Below are positions 23,931 to 32,739 of a stretch of 64,000 nucleotides of DNA, piece after piece (the first letter of the stretch is position 1; each line of letters begins with the position of its first letter). The translations under genes were made by a program, and so were the position numbers. Source of the stretch: Pelagibius litoralis (GTDB taxonomy: Bacteria > Pseudomonadota > Alphaproteobacteria > Kiloniellales > Kiloniellaceae). The stretch lies in assembly GCF_011683915.1 (NCBI RefSeq), contig NZ_JAAQPH010000012.1, forward strand, positions 1 through 64,000, in the 5' to 3' direction. Under the pieces are notes generated by a model, which did no database searches, had not been told where the DNA came from, and saw nothing but the letters and a program-made list of their open reading frames with translations.

Positions 23931-24746
23931 ATGCCCAACCCCGCCGAGCCTGTCCTCTACGAAGTCGCTGACGGCATCGCGACGTTAACGCTGAACCGAC
24001 CGGCGAAGCTGAATGCCATCAACTATGCCATGGCCGATGCTTTGCTGACGCGCCTCGACCGGCTGGAAGTCGAAGGTGCCGTGCGGGCGGTGATCCTGAC
24101 GGGGGCGGAGACTCCCAAGACGGGGGAGCAAGCCTTTTCCGCCGGCGGCGACATCCACGAGTTTTCCGAGAGCGTGGCGGCGGGACCGGAAGCGGCGCTG
24201 CGCGACTTCGTGCGCCGGGGCCAGGCCATGACCGCGCGGATCGAGGCCTTTTCGAAACCCATCATCGTCGCGGTGAACGGCCTGGCTTTCGGTGGTGGTT
24301 GCGAGATTACCGAGGCTGCACCGCTGGCCGTTGCCAGTGAGACCGCGATCTTCGCCAAGCCTGAGATCAAGCTGGGCATGCCGCCCACCTTCGGCGGCAC
24401 CCAACGCCTGCCGCGTCTCGCCGGGCGCAAGCGCGCGTTGGAATTGCTGCTGACGGGGGAGACCTTTTCGCCCGGCCGCGCGCTGGAACTTGGCCTGATC
24501 AATCAGGTGGTGGCGCCCGATGATCTGCTGCCCGCCGCCCGCGATCTCGCCCGGCGGATCATGGAATTTTCACCCCTGGCGGTCAGCGCGATCCTGGGTG
24601 CCGTCACCCGCGGCATCAATCTTTCCATTGCCGAGGGGCTTCTGGCCGAGGGCGAGTCCTTCGCCCGCTTGGTGCCGAGCCACGACCTGGGCGAGGGGCT
24701 GGCCGCCTGGAAGGCCCGCCGCCCGGCGGTCTATGAGGGGCGTTAG
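23931..24746 (+). CDS. Enoyl-CoA hydratase/isomerase family protein
   Basis: A 271-residue crotonase-fold enzyme. The oxyanion-hole segments are AFSAGGDIHEF (about 68-78) and NGLAFGGGCEIT (116-127). Both catalytic glutamates of true hydratases are present: E125 in GGCEIT and E145 in KPEIKLGMPP. This supports an active enoyl-CoA hydratase acting on a 2-enoyl-CoA in fatty acid or related degradation. The C-terminal DLGEGLAAWKARRPAVY is the usual end. It stands alone on the plus strand between the amine oxidase and the LysR gene. Confidence 0.88.
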   Translation: MPNPAEPVLYEVADGIATLTLNRPAKLNAINYAMADALLTRLDRLEVEGAVRAVILTGAETPKTGEQAFSAGGDIHEFSESVAAGPEAALRDFVRRGQAMTARIEAFSKPIIVAVNGLAFGGGCEITEAAPLAVASETAIFAKPEIKLGMPPTFGGTQRLPRLAGRKRALELLLTGETFSPGRALELGLINQVVAPDDLLPAARDLARRIMEFSPLAVSAILGAVTRGINLSIAEGLLAEGESFARLVPSHDLGEGLAAWKARRPAVYEGR

Positions 24747-24764
24747 GGGAAGGCCTGCGGCTTT

Positions 24765-24902
24765 CCGCCCCCTCACCCCGACCCTCTCCCACGGTGGGGA
24801 GAGGGGGAAACAAAAAAGGGCCGCTGAAAAATCCCTCTCCCCTTGCGGGAGAGGGAGGGTGAGGGGAAATCGGCTTCCCGCGTCAGCGGGAGGGTGAGGG
24901 GG
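24765..24902. repeat. Intergenic CCCTCACCC-type repeat cluster
   Basis: Palindromic pieces of the ...CCCTCACCCCGACCCTCTCC... type, the same family as 2291-3003 and 46886-47260. The right end overlaps the 3' end of the LysR gene, which reads into the repeat to find its stop at 24883. Confidence 0.85.
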
Positions 24903-25809
24903 CGGGAGCGGTGTCAGCTGCGCTCTCGTTCAGCTCGCCACAGATCCAGTCGCGAAAGCAGGCCGCCGCCGGGCGCTGCAGGGTGTCGTGCTTGCCGGTC
25001 AGCCAATAGGCGGTTGCCGCGCGGCGCGGTGGGCCCAGCACCTGCACCAGCCGCCCGGCTGCGAGGTCGGCGTCGATCAGCGGGCGGCGGCCGATGGCGA
25101 TGCCCAGGCCTGCCGCCGCGGCCTTCAGCGCCATGTCGATGTTGTCGAAGCGCGGGCCTTGTTCCAGATCGAGAGCGTCTGCATCGATCCCTGCAAGCCG
25201 CGCCCAGGCCGCCCAGTCCTCGCTGACGCTGGTGACCTGCAGCAGGCTGTGCTGCGCGAGGTCCGCCGGGCGGCGCACCGCCGGAGCCAGCGCGGGCGCG
25301 CAGACCGGCACCAGCTCTTCGCCCAACAGGTTGTCGGCATAGAGGTCGGGCCAGTCGCCGCGGCCCATGCGGATCGCCAAATGCGTGTTCACCCGCCCGA
25401 AGTCCACATGGCAATGGTCGGTGTCGAGCGTGACCTCGATGCCCGGGTGCTTTTCACTGAAGGCCGGCAGCCGCGGTATCAGCCAGCGCAGGCCGAAGCT
25501 GGGCGCGACCGAGAGGGCGAGGTGCGCGCCCTTTCTTTTCGGTCCCGGCAGGGCGGCCGTCGCGGCGGCCAGCCTGTCGAGGGCATCGCGCACTTCGGGC
25601 AGGTAGGCCGCCCCGGCTTCGCTCAGCGCCAGGCCGCGCGGGCCGCGCCGGAAGAGGGCGACACCCAGATGATCTTCCAGGGCGCGGATGGCGTGACTGA
25701 CGGCACTGGGGCTGCGGTGCAGCTCGGCGGCGGCCTGCTTGAAACTCAGGTGGCGCCCGGCGGCCTCGAAGAGGCGCAGCGCGTTCAGCGGCGGCAGGGA
25801 TTTGGGCAT
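24883..25809 (-). CDS. LysR-family regulator (GcvA-like)
   Basis: A 308-residue LysR regulator. The HTH is LNALRLFEAAGRHLSFKQAAAELHRSPSAVSHAIRALEDHLGV (about 8-50). The effector domain carries the GcvA-type features GLRWLIPRLPAFSEKHPGIEV and DFGRVNTHLAIRMGRGDW. Start ATG 25809 follows AGGAGG. The last codons (APAPSPSR-stop) are encoded by an intergenic repeat, so the native stop was probably lost when the repeat entered. It is divergent from the carboxymuconolactone decarboxylase-like gene and may regulate it in addition to the sigma factor. Confidence 0.9.
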   Translation of the reverse strand: MPKSLPPLNALRLFEAAGRHLSFKQAAAELHRSPSAVSHAIRALEDHLGVALFRRGPRGLALSEAGAAYLPEVRDALDRLAAATAALPGPKRKGAHLALSVAPSFGLRWLIPRLPAFSEKHPGIEVTLDTDHCHVDFGRVNTHLAIRMGRGDWPDLYADNLLGEELVPVCAPALAPAVRRPADLAQHSLLQVTSVSEDWAAWARLAGIDADALDLEQGPRFDNIDMALKAAAAGLGIAIGRRPLIDADLAAGRLVQVLGPPRRAATAYWLTGKHDTLQRPAAACFRDWICGELNESAADTAPAPSPSR

Positions 25810-25844
25810 TGGAACCTCCTGAAAGAAAGGAATGGGCCCGGTGG

Positions 25845-25871
25845 TGTCACAAGCGTCGATCTTCAATCGTC
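25845..25871 (+). promoter_or_regulatory. ECF41-type promoter
   Basis: TGTCACA (25845-25851) and CGTC (25868-25871) are separated by 16 bases. This is the published consensus of ECF41 sigma-factor promoters. It lies 45 bases upstream of the carboxymuconolactone decarboxylase-like gene, and an ECF41 gene follows that gene. Confidence 0.8.
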
Positions 25872-25915
25872 ATAGAGGTGTAGGACGCATTCAGCAGCAC
25901 GAAAGAAGGACCATC

Positions 25916-26377
25916 ATGAGCGAGACCAAGACCCTGGAAAGGGTATCACCGAAAACCAAGGCCGTGAACTATGAGGCGGTTATCCCAAACGTGCTGAAAG
26001 CCATGGCCGGGGTCAACCAGGTTATGGATGCCAGCGGCTTCGAGCGGACCATCCATCATCTGGTGCAGCTGCGCGCCTCGCAGATCAACCGCTGCGCTTT
26101 CTGCGTGAAGATGCACACCCGGGAAGCCCGTGAGGACGGTGAAACCAGCGAACGTCTGGACCGGGTGATCGTCTGGGACCAGGTCAGCGATTTCAACCCG
26201 CGAGAGCGAGCAGCCCTGGCCTGGACCGAGGCGCTGACCACCCTCGATCCCAAGGCCGATCTGGACTTGCTGCGGGCGGAGCTGCGCGAACACTTCTCCG
26301 AAGCGGAGATCGGCATCCTCACGGGGACCGTGGCCATGATAAACCTGTGGAACCGCATTGGCGTTTCCCGGCATTAG
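25916..26377 (+). CDS. Carboxymuconolactone decarboxylase-family (AhpD-like) protein
   Basis: A 153-residue AhpD-fold protein. The redox-type motif is C60-x2-C63-x3-H67 (INRCAFCVKMHTREARE), the usual alkylhydroperoxidase site. Such proteins (the C in COE clusters) are the standard partners of ECF41 sigma factors. Start ATG 25916 follows an AAGGACC stretch. A TGTCACA/CGTC promoter lies just upstream and the ECF41 sigma gene just downstream, so it is very probably a target of that sigma factor. The substrate is unknown; a detoxifying or stress role is inference. Confidence 0.9.
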   Translation: MSETKTLERVSPKTKAVNYEAVIPNVLKAMAGVNQVMDASGFERTIHHLVQLRASQINRCAFCVKMHTREAREDGETSERLDRVIVWDQVSDFNPRERAALAWTEALTTLDPKADLDLLRAELREHFSEAEIGILTGTVAMINLWNRIGVSRH

Positions 26378-26405
26378 AGTTTCGACTTGCGTCAACGCGG
26401 TTCCA

Positions 26406-26480
26406 GCCCGCTCCCCCTCCCGGCCACCCACTAGGATACTGGCGTTGGGCGGCCGGGAGGGGGAGCGGGCCGGCGCCGAA
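26406..26480. repeat. GC-rich hairpin element, second full copy
   Basis: Arms beginning GCCCGCTCCCCCTCCCGGCC (26406-) and the complementary arm ending 26480 pair over about 25 bases with one mismatch, around a loop with CTAGGATACTGG. It is the same element as 8533-8605. It lies between the AhpD-like gene and the sigma gene, so it may uncouple the two or terminate the first transcript. Confidence 0.8.
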
Positions 26481-26500
26481 AAAAACCAGAAACAGGTTGG

Positions 26501-27415
26501 ATGTTCGAGATGATTCAGGATAGCGAGAGGCTGAACCGCGAAGACGCTCAGGTTTTCGAAGAGGCTCGTCCCCGGCTTCTCGGGCTGGCCTATCGCATCC
26601 TGGGCTCGCGGGCCGATGCCGAGGACGCGGTGCAGGACAGTTTCCTGAAGTGGGCGCGGGCCGAACGCGGCGAGATCGAGAATGCCGCGGCCTGGCTGAC
26701 GACGATCTGCGTCCGGCGCTGCCTCGACCTGCAGCGGGCCGCCCACCGCAGCCGCGTCAACTATGTCGGTGCCTGGTTGCCGGAGGCGGTTCATACGCCG
26801 GTCGAAAGCGATGCCGAGGCCCGGCTGGACCTGGCCGCCTCCCTGACCACCGCTTTTCTGTTGATGCTGGAGCGTCTCAAGCCCAAGGAGAGGGCCGCCT
26901 ATCTGCTGCACGAAATCTTCGAGATGCCCTATCCGGAGATTGCCGACATGCTGGAGATCACCGAGAGCACCTGCCGCAAATGGGTGTCGCGCGCCAAGGC
27001 CCACATCGATCAGGCGAAGGTCCGCCACGTGACGCCCTTGGAACAGCAGGATCAGTTACTCGCGGCCTTCCGGGCCGCCGTCGAGGAGGGCACGACCGGG
27101 CCGCTGGCCGAACTGCTCTCCAGCGATATCCGCCTGAGCACCGACGGCGGCGGCAAGGTGGTGGCGCTGCGCGATACACTGGAAGGCAGGGAGGCTGTTC
27201 TGCGTTTTGTCTCGCAGGGTCTCAGCCGATACTGGATCGGCTTTGACTGGGTCGTCACCGAACTCAACGGCGGCCGCGGTGTGTTGCTCGAAAAAGAGGG
27301 TGAGACGGTGGCGGCGGTTTCCTTCGCCTATGATGAGGCGGGGAAGGCGACGGGTATCTTCATCCTGCGCAACCCCGACAAGCTGGCCCATCTCGGGCCG
27401 GTGGTCATTCACTGA
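26501..27415 (+). CDS. ECF41-family sigma factor with SnoaL-like C-terminal extension
   Basis: A 304-residue extracytoplasmic-function sigma factor. Region 2 covers about 20-85 (RLLGLAYRILGSRADAEDAVQDSFLKW) and region 4 about 120-175 (LKPKERAAYLLHEIFEMPYPEIADMLEITESTCRKWVSRAKAHI). The extension (about 180-304) is an NTF2/SnoaL-like domain that tunes activity in this group. The three ECF41 marks are present: WLPEA (92-96), DGGGK (215-219) and NPDKL (291-295). There is no anti-sigma gene, as expected. Neighbours (AhpD-like target with TGTCACA promoter) fit the family exactly. The inducing signal is unknown. Confidence 0.92.
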   Translation: MFEMIQDSERLNREDAQVFEEARPRLLGLAYRILGSRADAEDAVQDSFLKWARAERGEIENAAAWLTTICVRRCLDLQRAAHRSRVNYVGAWLPEAVHTPVESDAEARLDLAASLTTAFLLMLERLKPKERAAYLLHEIFEMPYPEIADMLEITESTCRKWVSRAKAHIDQAKVRHVTPLEQQDQLLAAFRAAVEEGTTGPLAELLSSDIRLSTDGGGKVVALRDTLEGREAVLRFVSQGLSRYWIGFDWVVTELNGGRGVLLEKEGETVAAVSFAYDEAGKATGIFILRNPDKLAHLGPVVIH

Positions 27416-27452
27416 AAATCCCATCACTGATCAGCAATGGAGGCTCACGGCC

Positions 27453-27947
27453 GTGCCAACGCCGTCGTTCAAACCAATCCTACTCGCAGGAGTATTTTCC
27501 CTCATGAGCAGTTTCCCCCCGACCGCTGCCAGCGCCCAGGAATCCCGCGTTGCACTCAGCATCGTCAACCCGGCCGGTCTCTACGACCCGGCACCCAACG
27601 GCTACAGCCACGCCGTCGTTGCCAAGGGCGGCACGCGCCTTGCCTTCATCGCCGGCCAGGGCGGGGAGGATGCCAGCGGGGCCCTCTCGCCGGTCTTCGC
27701 CGAACAGCTGCGCCAGGCTTACGCCAACCTCCGCCACGCGCTGGATGCCGTCGGCGCCAGGCCGGATCAGGTCACCATGATCACCACCTATGTCGTGGAC
27801 TACGACCCCGCGATGCTGGAAGTGATGACCGATCATGTGAAGGCAACCTTCGGCCAGGCCCTGCCGGCCCAGACCCTGGTGCCCGTGCCGCGCCTCGCCC
27901 TCGACGGTATGCTCTTCGAGGTCGATGCGGTGGCGGTGCTGGACTAG
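27453..27947 (+). CDS. Exported RidA-family protein
   Basis: A 164-residue RidA/YjgF protein with an N-terminal signal peptide (PILLAGVFSLMSSFPPTAASA, about residues 8-28). The mature part shows the family pattern: NPAGLYDPAPNGYSHAVVAKG, IAGQGG, QLRQAYANLRHALDAVGARPDQVTMITTYVVD and PRLALDGMLFEVDAVA. GTG 27453 was chosen because GGAGG lies at 27439-27443. It follows the ECF41 gene by 37 bases on the same strand, so it may belong to the same stress unit. Exported RidA proteins are less common; the substrate is unknown. Confidence 0.82.
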   Translation: MPTPSFKPILLAGVFSLMSSFPPTAASAQESRVALSIVNPAGLYDPAPNGYSHAVVAKGGTRLAFIAGQGGEDASGALSPVFAEQLRQAYANLRHALDAVGARPDQVTMITTYVVDYDPAMLEVMTDHVKATFGQALPAQTLVPVPRLALDGMLFEVDAVAVLD

Positions 27948-27983
27948 AATGGTGTTCGGGCAGGATGCCTGGAAAAGGAAACG

Positions 27984-28748
27984 ATGCTGAAGTCTGCGAA
28001 CCAGCCCTACGATCAAGCCGGCTTTCATGAACAACTGGTAAAGCTTGCCGGAGTTGGATCGTCGTCGCGCGTGCTTGATGTTGGTTGCGGCACCGGTCGG
28101 ACTCTCCGGCAGGTTGCTCGGGTCGCCCAACAGGCCATTGGTATAGACAGCAAGGAAGAGTTTCTGGAACAGGCCCGGCGTTCTTTGAGCGACGCAGTCG
28201 ACGACCGGCGCGTGGAGCTTTTAAACGTCGATCTTAATCGGGAGGCCTTACCGTTCCCCGATGCAGGTTTCGACAATATCATCTGCCAGAACGTCCTTGA
28301 ATGCATCGAAGACAAACAACGGCTTATTGCCGGCTGTCACCGGGTCTTGAAACCGGACGGCGTGTTCCTTCTGGCGCACCATGATTTCGGCGGCGTCATG
28401 GTGAACAGCGGCGACAGCGGGCTTACGCGAGCGATCGTCGCCGCTTACGCCGACGAGGCACAAGGGTGGATGGACGCCGCCGACGGGGAAATCGGACGGA
28501 AGCTTCCCGGCTTTATGCGGGCCAGCGAATTCGGGGAAATGACAAGCGAGACCCAACAACTCGTCGCTTTTCGTTTTGCTGAGGGAAGCGCTGCTCACGA
28601 CTACTGTGCAGACGCAGCCAAGGCGGCGATTCGGGCGGGAATCTCCAAGTCGGATGTCGATGGATGGTTTGCCGACCTCGCCGCGCTGGATCGCCGCGAA
28701 GCATTCTATTTCAGTATCCCCTGGGTCTACGTCAAAGCTTCGAAGTGA
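27984..28748 (+). CDS. Class I SAM-dependent methyltransferase
   Basis: A 254-residue enzyme with motif I VLDVGCGTG (30-38), acidic end GIDSKEEFLEQARRS (about 52-66), motif II/III NREALPFPDAGFDNIICQNVLECIED and post-motif LKPDGVFLLAHHDF. Fits the Methyltransf_11/31 group; the substrate is unknown. It starts 36 bases after the RidA gene on the same strand, so the two may be cotranscribed. No HxN or other specific mark is seen. Confidence 0.85.
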   Translation: MLKSANQPYDQAGFHEQLVKLAGVGSSSRVLDVGCGTGRTLRQVARVAQQAIGIDSKEEFLEQARRSLSDAVDDRRVELLNVDLNREALPFPDAGFDNIICQNVLECIEDKQRLIAGCHRVLKPDGVFLLAHHDFGGVMVNSGDSGLTRAIVAAYADEAQGWMDAADGEIGRKLPGFMRASEFGEMTSETQQLVAFRFAEGSAAHDYCADAAKAAIRAGISKSDVDGWFADLAALDRREAFYFSIPWVYVKASK

Positions 28749-28940
28749 CAAGTCCCGAGATTTCGGGGAAGCCTCGGCTTATCAGTCTGGCTTGGGACTA
28801 TCTATGTCGAGGATACTGGTCCATGTGCCGACGGCGGTCGTTCCGGGATTCAGCCGATGGTACCTCTCTACACCGGGGAGGGACCGTGCCCCGGTGATTT
28901 CGCATTCACGGATCGAGTGCTTTCCGGATACCTCTCAGAC

Positions 28941-28951
28941 TGGTATGGTAG
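28941..28951. promoter_or_regulatory. Candidate operator upstream of the GntR gene
   Basis: TGGTATGGTAG lies 26 bases before the GntR start codon. The complementary motif CTACCATAC recurs at 32758-32766, between the TRAP operon and the SDR gene. A shared GTATGGTAG word at both places is what is expected of a FadR-type regulator acting on itself and on the transport genes. Confidence 0.5.
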
Positions 28952-28976
28952 ATCTCCGGAAACGACGGATCTGACC

Positions 28977-29666
28977 ATGAACGCCGAAACCCTGAACATT
29001 GAAAGCGCGCGGCGCACCACCGCGGACGACATCTTTGAAAGGCTGCGCGCGGATATCGTGTCCCTGCAACTGCCGCCGGGCACGAAGCTGTCGGAAGCGG
29101 AGGTTGCGCGGAAGTTCGATGTTTCCCGCCAGCCGGTGCGTGAGGCCTTTATCCGCCTGGGCAACATGAACCTCGTGCAGATCCAGCCGCAGCGCGCCAC
29201 CATCGTCCGGCGCATCTCGCGCAGCGAAATTCTGGAGGCCCGCTTCATCCGCACGGCGGTGGAGACGGAGATCGTCCGCCGCGCCTGCAAGGCTTACACA
29301 CCTGCGCAAGAGAAGGCCTTCGAAAGCAATCTCGAGCAGCAGCAGGCTGCGGTTCTGGCGATGGACCTGGATCGCTTCAATACCGCCGACTATGCGTTTC
29401 ACCGTTTGATCTGCGTAACGGCGGGCTGCGAATTCGCCTTCAAGACCATCGCTGAGAATAAGGTCTACGTCGACCGGCTCTGTATGCTGTCGCTGTCCAG
29501 CAAGGCGGGCCAGCAGGAGGTCTATGACGACCACGTCGAGATATTCGAGCGGCTGCGCGCGGGCGACGAAGAAGGCCTGGTTGCCGCCACCCGGCTTCAT
29601 CTGTCGCGCCTGAACGAAACGCTGGATCAGGCCCAGCAGCAGTACCCCGCCTATTTCGAAGACTGA
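28977..29666 (+). CDS. GntR/FadR-family regulator
   Basis: A 229-residue regulator. The N-terminal winged helix is FERLRADIVSLQLPPGTKLSEAEVARKFDVSRQPVREAFIRLGNMNLVQIQPQRATIV (about 20-78). The C-terminal all-helical FCD domain (85-220) carries the metal/ligand histidines typical of the FadR group in YAFHRLICVTAGC and DDHVEIFERLRAGD. Such regulators control sugar-acid or dicarboxylate uptake. It is convergent with the TRAP operon, whose divergent promoter region has the same GTATGGTAG motif as this gene's upstream region. ATG 28977 starts at the normal distance from the HTH. Confidence 0.88.
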   Translation: MNAETLNIESARRTTADDIFERLRADIVSLQLPPGTKLSEAEVARKFDVSRQPVREAFIRLGNMNLVQIQPQRATIVRRISRSEILEARFIRTAVETEIVRRACKAYTPAQEKAFESNLEQQQAAVLAMDLDRFNTADYAFHRLICVTAGCEFAFKTIAENKVYVDRLCMLSLSSKAGQQEVYDDHVEIFERLRAGDEEGLVAATRLHLSRLNETLDQAQQQYPAYFED

Positions 29667-29722
29667 ACGGCTGTTCTCGGGTTTATCGGCACCGGTTCGC
29701 TTTGACGTCAGTCAAAAACACT

Positions 29723-31006
29723 CTACAGATCGACCAGGCCGGGCAGGGTCATGGATATGGCCGGCACGAAGGTAACCGCGATCAGGGCGGCCAGGATCGC
29801 CAGGTAGAACGGCCAGATCGACTTCAATGTATCCTCGATCGGAACCTTGCCGACGGCACAGCCGACGAAGAGGCAGGCGCCGACGGGTGGGGTGCAGAGA
29901 CCGAGGCCGAGGTTCATCAGCATCATGATCCCGAACTGGATCGAGTCCATCCCGACCTCGTTGGCAATCGGCAGGAAGATCGGCGTGCAGATCAGAATGA
30001 GCGCCGCCATGTCCATGATCATCCCCAGCATCAGCAGCATCAGGTTGATCATCAGCAGGATCATGATGGGGTTCTCGGAGATCGCCAGCAGAGAGCGGCT
30101 GAGCAGTTCCGGCACCTGATAGAGCGCCAGCAGGTAGCCGAAGGCGCTGGCGCAGCCGATCAGGATCATCACCATGGCGGTGGTACGCACCGAGTTGACC
30201 ACGGCGGTCTTGAAAGCCTCCCAAGAGAGCGAGCGGTAGACGAGCACCGTCAGGGCCAGCGCGTAGATCGCGCCGAAGGCACCGGACTCGGTGACCGTGA
30301 AGACGCCGGAGAGCACGCCGCCGACGATGATGATGGCGGTGACGAGGCCGGGTATTGCCGCGGCGGCGGAAACCAGCACCGCGCGCCAGCCGGGAAAGGC
30401 CTCTGCCGGATAGTTGTGGCGCAGGGCGACCACATAGGCGGCGACCGCCAGGCAGAAGCACATCAGGATACCCGGCACGACGCCGGCCAGGAAAAGCTTG
30501 GAGATCGAAATCCCGCCACCGGCCGCAACGGTGAAGATGATCATATTGTGGCTGGGCGGGATGACCACCCCGGCGATGGAGGAGGTGACGGTGACGTTCA
30601 CCGCGTAGTCGCCGCGATAGCCCTTTTCCTTCATCACCGGGATCAGGATCGAGCCGAGGGCCGAAATATCGGCGACCGCCGATCCGGAGATGCCGCCGAA
30701 CAGCATGCTTGAGAAGATGTTCACCGAAGCAAGGCCGCCGCGCACATGCCCGACCAGGGCAGAGGCGAAACGCACCAGGCGTATGGCGATGCCGCCGTGC
30801 AGCATCAGCTCGCCGGCAAAAATAAAGAACGGGATCGCCAGCAGCGAGAAAACAGTGATGCCCGAGGTGATGCGCTGAAAGGTGATCAGCAGCGGGAAGC
30901 CTTCGTAGAAGAACACCACGGCGGCGGCGATCCCCATGGAAAAGGCCACCGGGATACCGATGATAATGCAGCCGGCGAAGAGGCCGAGGAGAAGAGCCAG
31001 CGCCAC
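29723..31006 (-). CDS. dctM: TRAP transporter large permease DctM
   Basis: A 427-residue inner-membrane protein with about 12 spans, the ion-coupled permease of a tripartite ATP-independent periplasmic transporter. Family marks include GGISGSAVADISALGSILIPVM, VTSSIAGVVIPPSHNMIIF and MLMNLGLGLCTPPVGACLFVG. It is the last gene of the operon DctP-DctQ-DctM, starting two bases after the DctQ stop. Together with DctQ it moves the ligand delivered by DctP, using the sodium gradient. The substrate is probably an organic or sugar acid, judged from the FadR-type regulator and SDR neighbour. Confidence 0.93.
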   Translation of the reverse strand: MALALLLGLFAGCIIIGIPVAFSMGIAAAVVFFYEGFPLLITFQRITSGITVFSLLAIPFFIFAGELMLHGGIAIRLVRFASALVGHVRGGLASVNIFSSMLFGGISGSAVADISALGSILIPVMKEKGYRGDYAVNVTVTSSIAGVVIPPSHNMIIFTVAAGGGISISKLFLAGVVPGILMCFCLAVAAYVVALRHNYPAEAFPGWRAVLVSAAAAIPGLVTAIIIVGGVLSGVFTVTESGAFGAIYALALTVLVYRSLSWEAFKTAVVNSVRTTAMVMILIGCASAFGYLLALYQVPELLSRSLLAISENPIMILLMINLMLLMLGMIMDMAALILICTPIFLPIANEVGMDSIQFGIMMLMNLGLGLCTPPVGACLFVGCAVGKVPIEDTLKSIWPFYLAILAALIAVTFVPAISMTLPGLVDL

Positions 31007-31008
31007 GG

Positions 31009-31569
31009 TCAGTCCATCCTCTGTTCGGTGAGCGCAGGCCCGTCGGGTGGCGGCGCGTCAGGTGTCTGGCCGATCCAGTATTTGTGGATCATGCCGATCG
31101 CCCGGCCTCCGGCGAAGAGAAAGATCAGCCCGCCGCAGATGGCTGCCGGCAGGGTTCGCACGCCTTCGGGTACGTTCAGCATGGGCAGCAGCGTGGCCCA
31201 GCCGAAGATGACGAGTTCGACGCAGGACAGCAGCATCACCAGACCGAAGCCGGCCATGGCGACCTCGGCAACAATGCGCAGCGACCGGCGGATGGGCGTC
31301 GGCATGGCCTCGCGGATGAAGGAGACACCCAGATGGGTATTGTCCCTGACCCCGGCGGCGGCGCCGAGAAAGGCGATGTAGCAGACCAGCACAAGCGCCA
31401 GCTGTTCGACCCAGGTGGGGGTCTCGTTCAGCACATAACGCCCGAACACCAGCCAGGCGAAGATCGCGATCAGGGTGACCATGGCGAGGCTGCTGAGCAG
31501 AACGCAGCAGGCCTTGACCAGGTCGAGCGCCCTGCTGGCGGTGTTGCAGATGGAAGAAACTGACTTCAC
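31009..31569 (-). CDS. dctQ: TRAP transporter small permease DctQ
   Basis: A 186-residue protein with four spans (about 18-38, 58-78, 95-118 and 135-158), the usual size for DctQ. The segment LVFGRYVLNETPTWVEQLALVLVCYIAFLGAAAGVRDNTHLGV carries the family motif (RYVLNxxxxWxEEL). It pairs with DctM in the membrane complex. The gene sits between the DctP and DctM genes, 89 bases after DctP. Confidence 0.92.
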   Translation of the reverse strand: MKSVSSICNTASRALDLVKACCVLLSSLAMVTLIAIFAWLVFGRYVLNETPTWVEQLALVLVCYIAFLGAAAGVRDNTHLGVSFIREAMPTPIRRSLRIVAEVAMAGFGLVMLLSCVELVIFGWATLLPMLNVPEGVRTLPAAICGGLIFLFAGGRAIGMIHKYWIGQTPDAPPPDGPALTEQRMD

Positions 31570-31658
31570 GGCATGGGCCCCTCAGCGAAGCGGTCGGCAG
31601 GCGGGCGAACCCGCGCAGAAGCGCTGATTCGCCCGCCTGGTCCGCAAAGTCCTGCCGG

Positions 31659-32657
31659 TCAGTCCGCGTTGCGGATCAGATTGACAAGATCAGTCAGCTC
31701 GGGGTTCTGCGCAAGGAACTGATCATAGACCGCCGCCATTGCATTCTGGAACGGTGCCTTGTCGGCGATCTGGTTCACCAAGGTGCCGCCGGCAACGACG
31801 GCTTCCATGCTCTTGCGTTCGCGTGCCTGCCACAGCTCACGCTGCTTCAGGGCGCTGGCCTTTCCGGCTTCCTTGAGCACCGCCTGGTCTTCGGCAGACA
31901 GGCCGTCCCAGGTTTTTTTGCTCATGCAGAGGCATTCCGGAATGATCAGGTGCTCGGAGATGGAATAGTATTTCGCCACCTCGAAGTGATTGGTCGATTC
32001 ATAGGAGGGCGGGTTGTTCTCCGCCCCGTCGACCACGCCGGTCTTGAGGGACTGGTAGACCTCGGCAAAGGCCATCGGCGTCGCGTTGCCGCCCATCGAT
32101 TCGATCATGCCGACGAAGAGATCGTTGTTCATCACGCGGACCTTCATGCCGCCAACGTCGCCGGGCGTGTTGATCGGCTTCACCGAGTTGTAGAAGGAAC
32201 GGGCGCCGGCGTCGTACCAGCCCAGCGGCACGATGCCCTTGGCCGCCATGCCCTCACCGATGGCCTCGCCCGCGGCACCATCCATCAGGCGGTACATCTG
32301 GTCGATGCTTTTGAAGATGAAGGGAAGCGAGACGACGTTGGTTTCCGGTACCGCCTGACCCATTGGCCCGAGGCTGAAGACGGCGAAGTCGATCGCGCCG
32401 AGGCGGACCTGCTCGATGGCGTCGGGTTGGGACCCCAGGACACCGCCGTGAAAGACCTTGCCGGTGACACGGCCGCCGGTCTTCTCCGCCACCTCGGCGA
32501 TGAACTGCTCCATGCCGTGCGAGACCGGATAGTCGGGGACGTGGATGTTCCATCCCCTGAGTTCCTTGGCTTCAGGTGCCGTCGGGAAGGACAGGCCAAG
32601 TGCCGCTAACAGGGCTCCGCCCAGGGCGAAGCTGCGCAGAATATTCTTTGTTTTCAT
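31659..32657 (-). CDS. dctP: TRAP transporter substrate-binding protein DctP
   Basis: A 332-residue periplasmic binding protein. The signal peptide covers about 1-30 (LRSFALGGALLAALGLSFPTAPEA). The DctP fold follows: GMEQFIAEVAEKTGGRVTGKVFHGGVLGSQPDAIEQVRLGAIDFAV, and the ligand arginine region VKPINTPGDVGGMKVRVMNND, with EVYQSLKTGVVDGAENNPPSYES. ATG 32657 follows GGAGG. First gene of the operon; the upstream region holds a GTATGGTAG operator-like motif. The ligand is likely an organic acid that binds the conserved arginine. Confidence 0.93.
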   Translation of the reverse strand: MKTKNILRSFALGGALLAALGLSFPTAPEAKELRGWNIHVPDYPVSHGMEQFIAEVAEKTGGRVTGKVFHGGVLGSQPDAIEQVRLGAIDFAVFSLGPMGQAVPETNVVSLPFIFKSIDQMYRLMDGAAGEAIGEGMAAKGIVPLGWYDAGARSFYNSVKPINTPGDVGGMKVRVMNNDLFVGMIESMGGNATPMAFAEVYQSLKTGVVDGAENNPPSYESTNHFEVAKYYSISEHLIIPECLCMSKKTWDGLSAEDQAVLKEAGKASALKQRELWQARERKSMEAVVAGGTLVNQIADKAPFQNAMAAVYDQFLAQNPELTDLVNLIRNAD

Positions 32658-32739
32658 GTTGTTTCCTCCCAATTGGGTTGCCTGCATTGCGATATTTTCG
32701 TCGCAGGTCTGTCTGTTTCACTGCACCGGGATCTGTCCC

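Noticed and set aside
29702-30712. 336-residue plus-strand frame opposite dctM
   Set aside because: Antisense to a clear TRAP permease; translation is a His/Gln/Asp-rich shadow.
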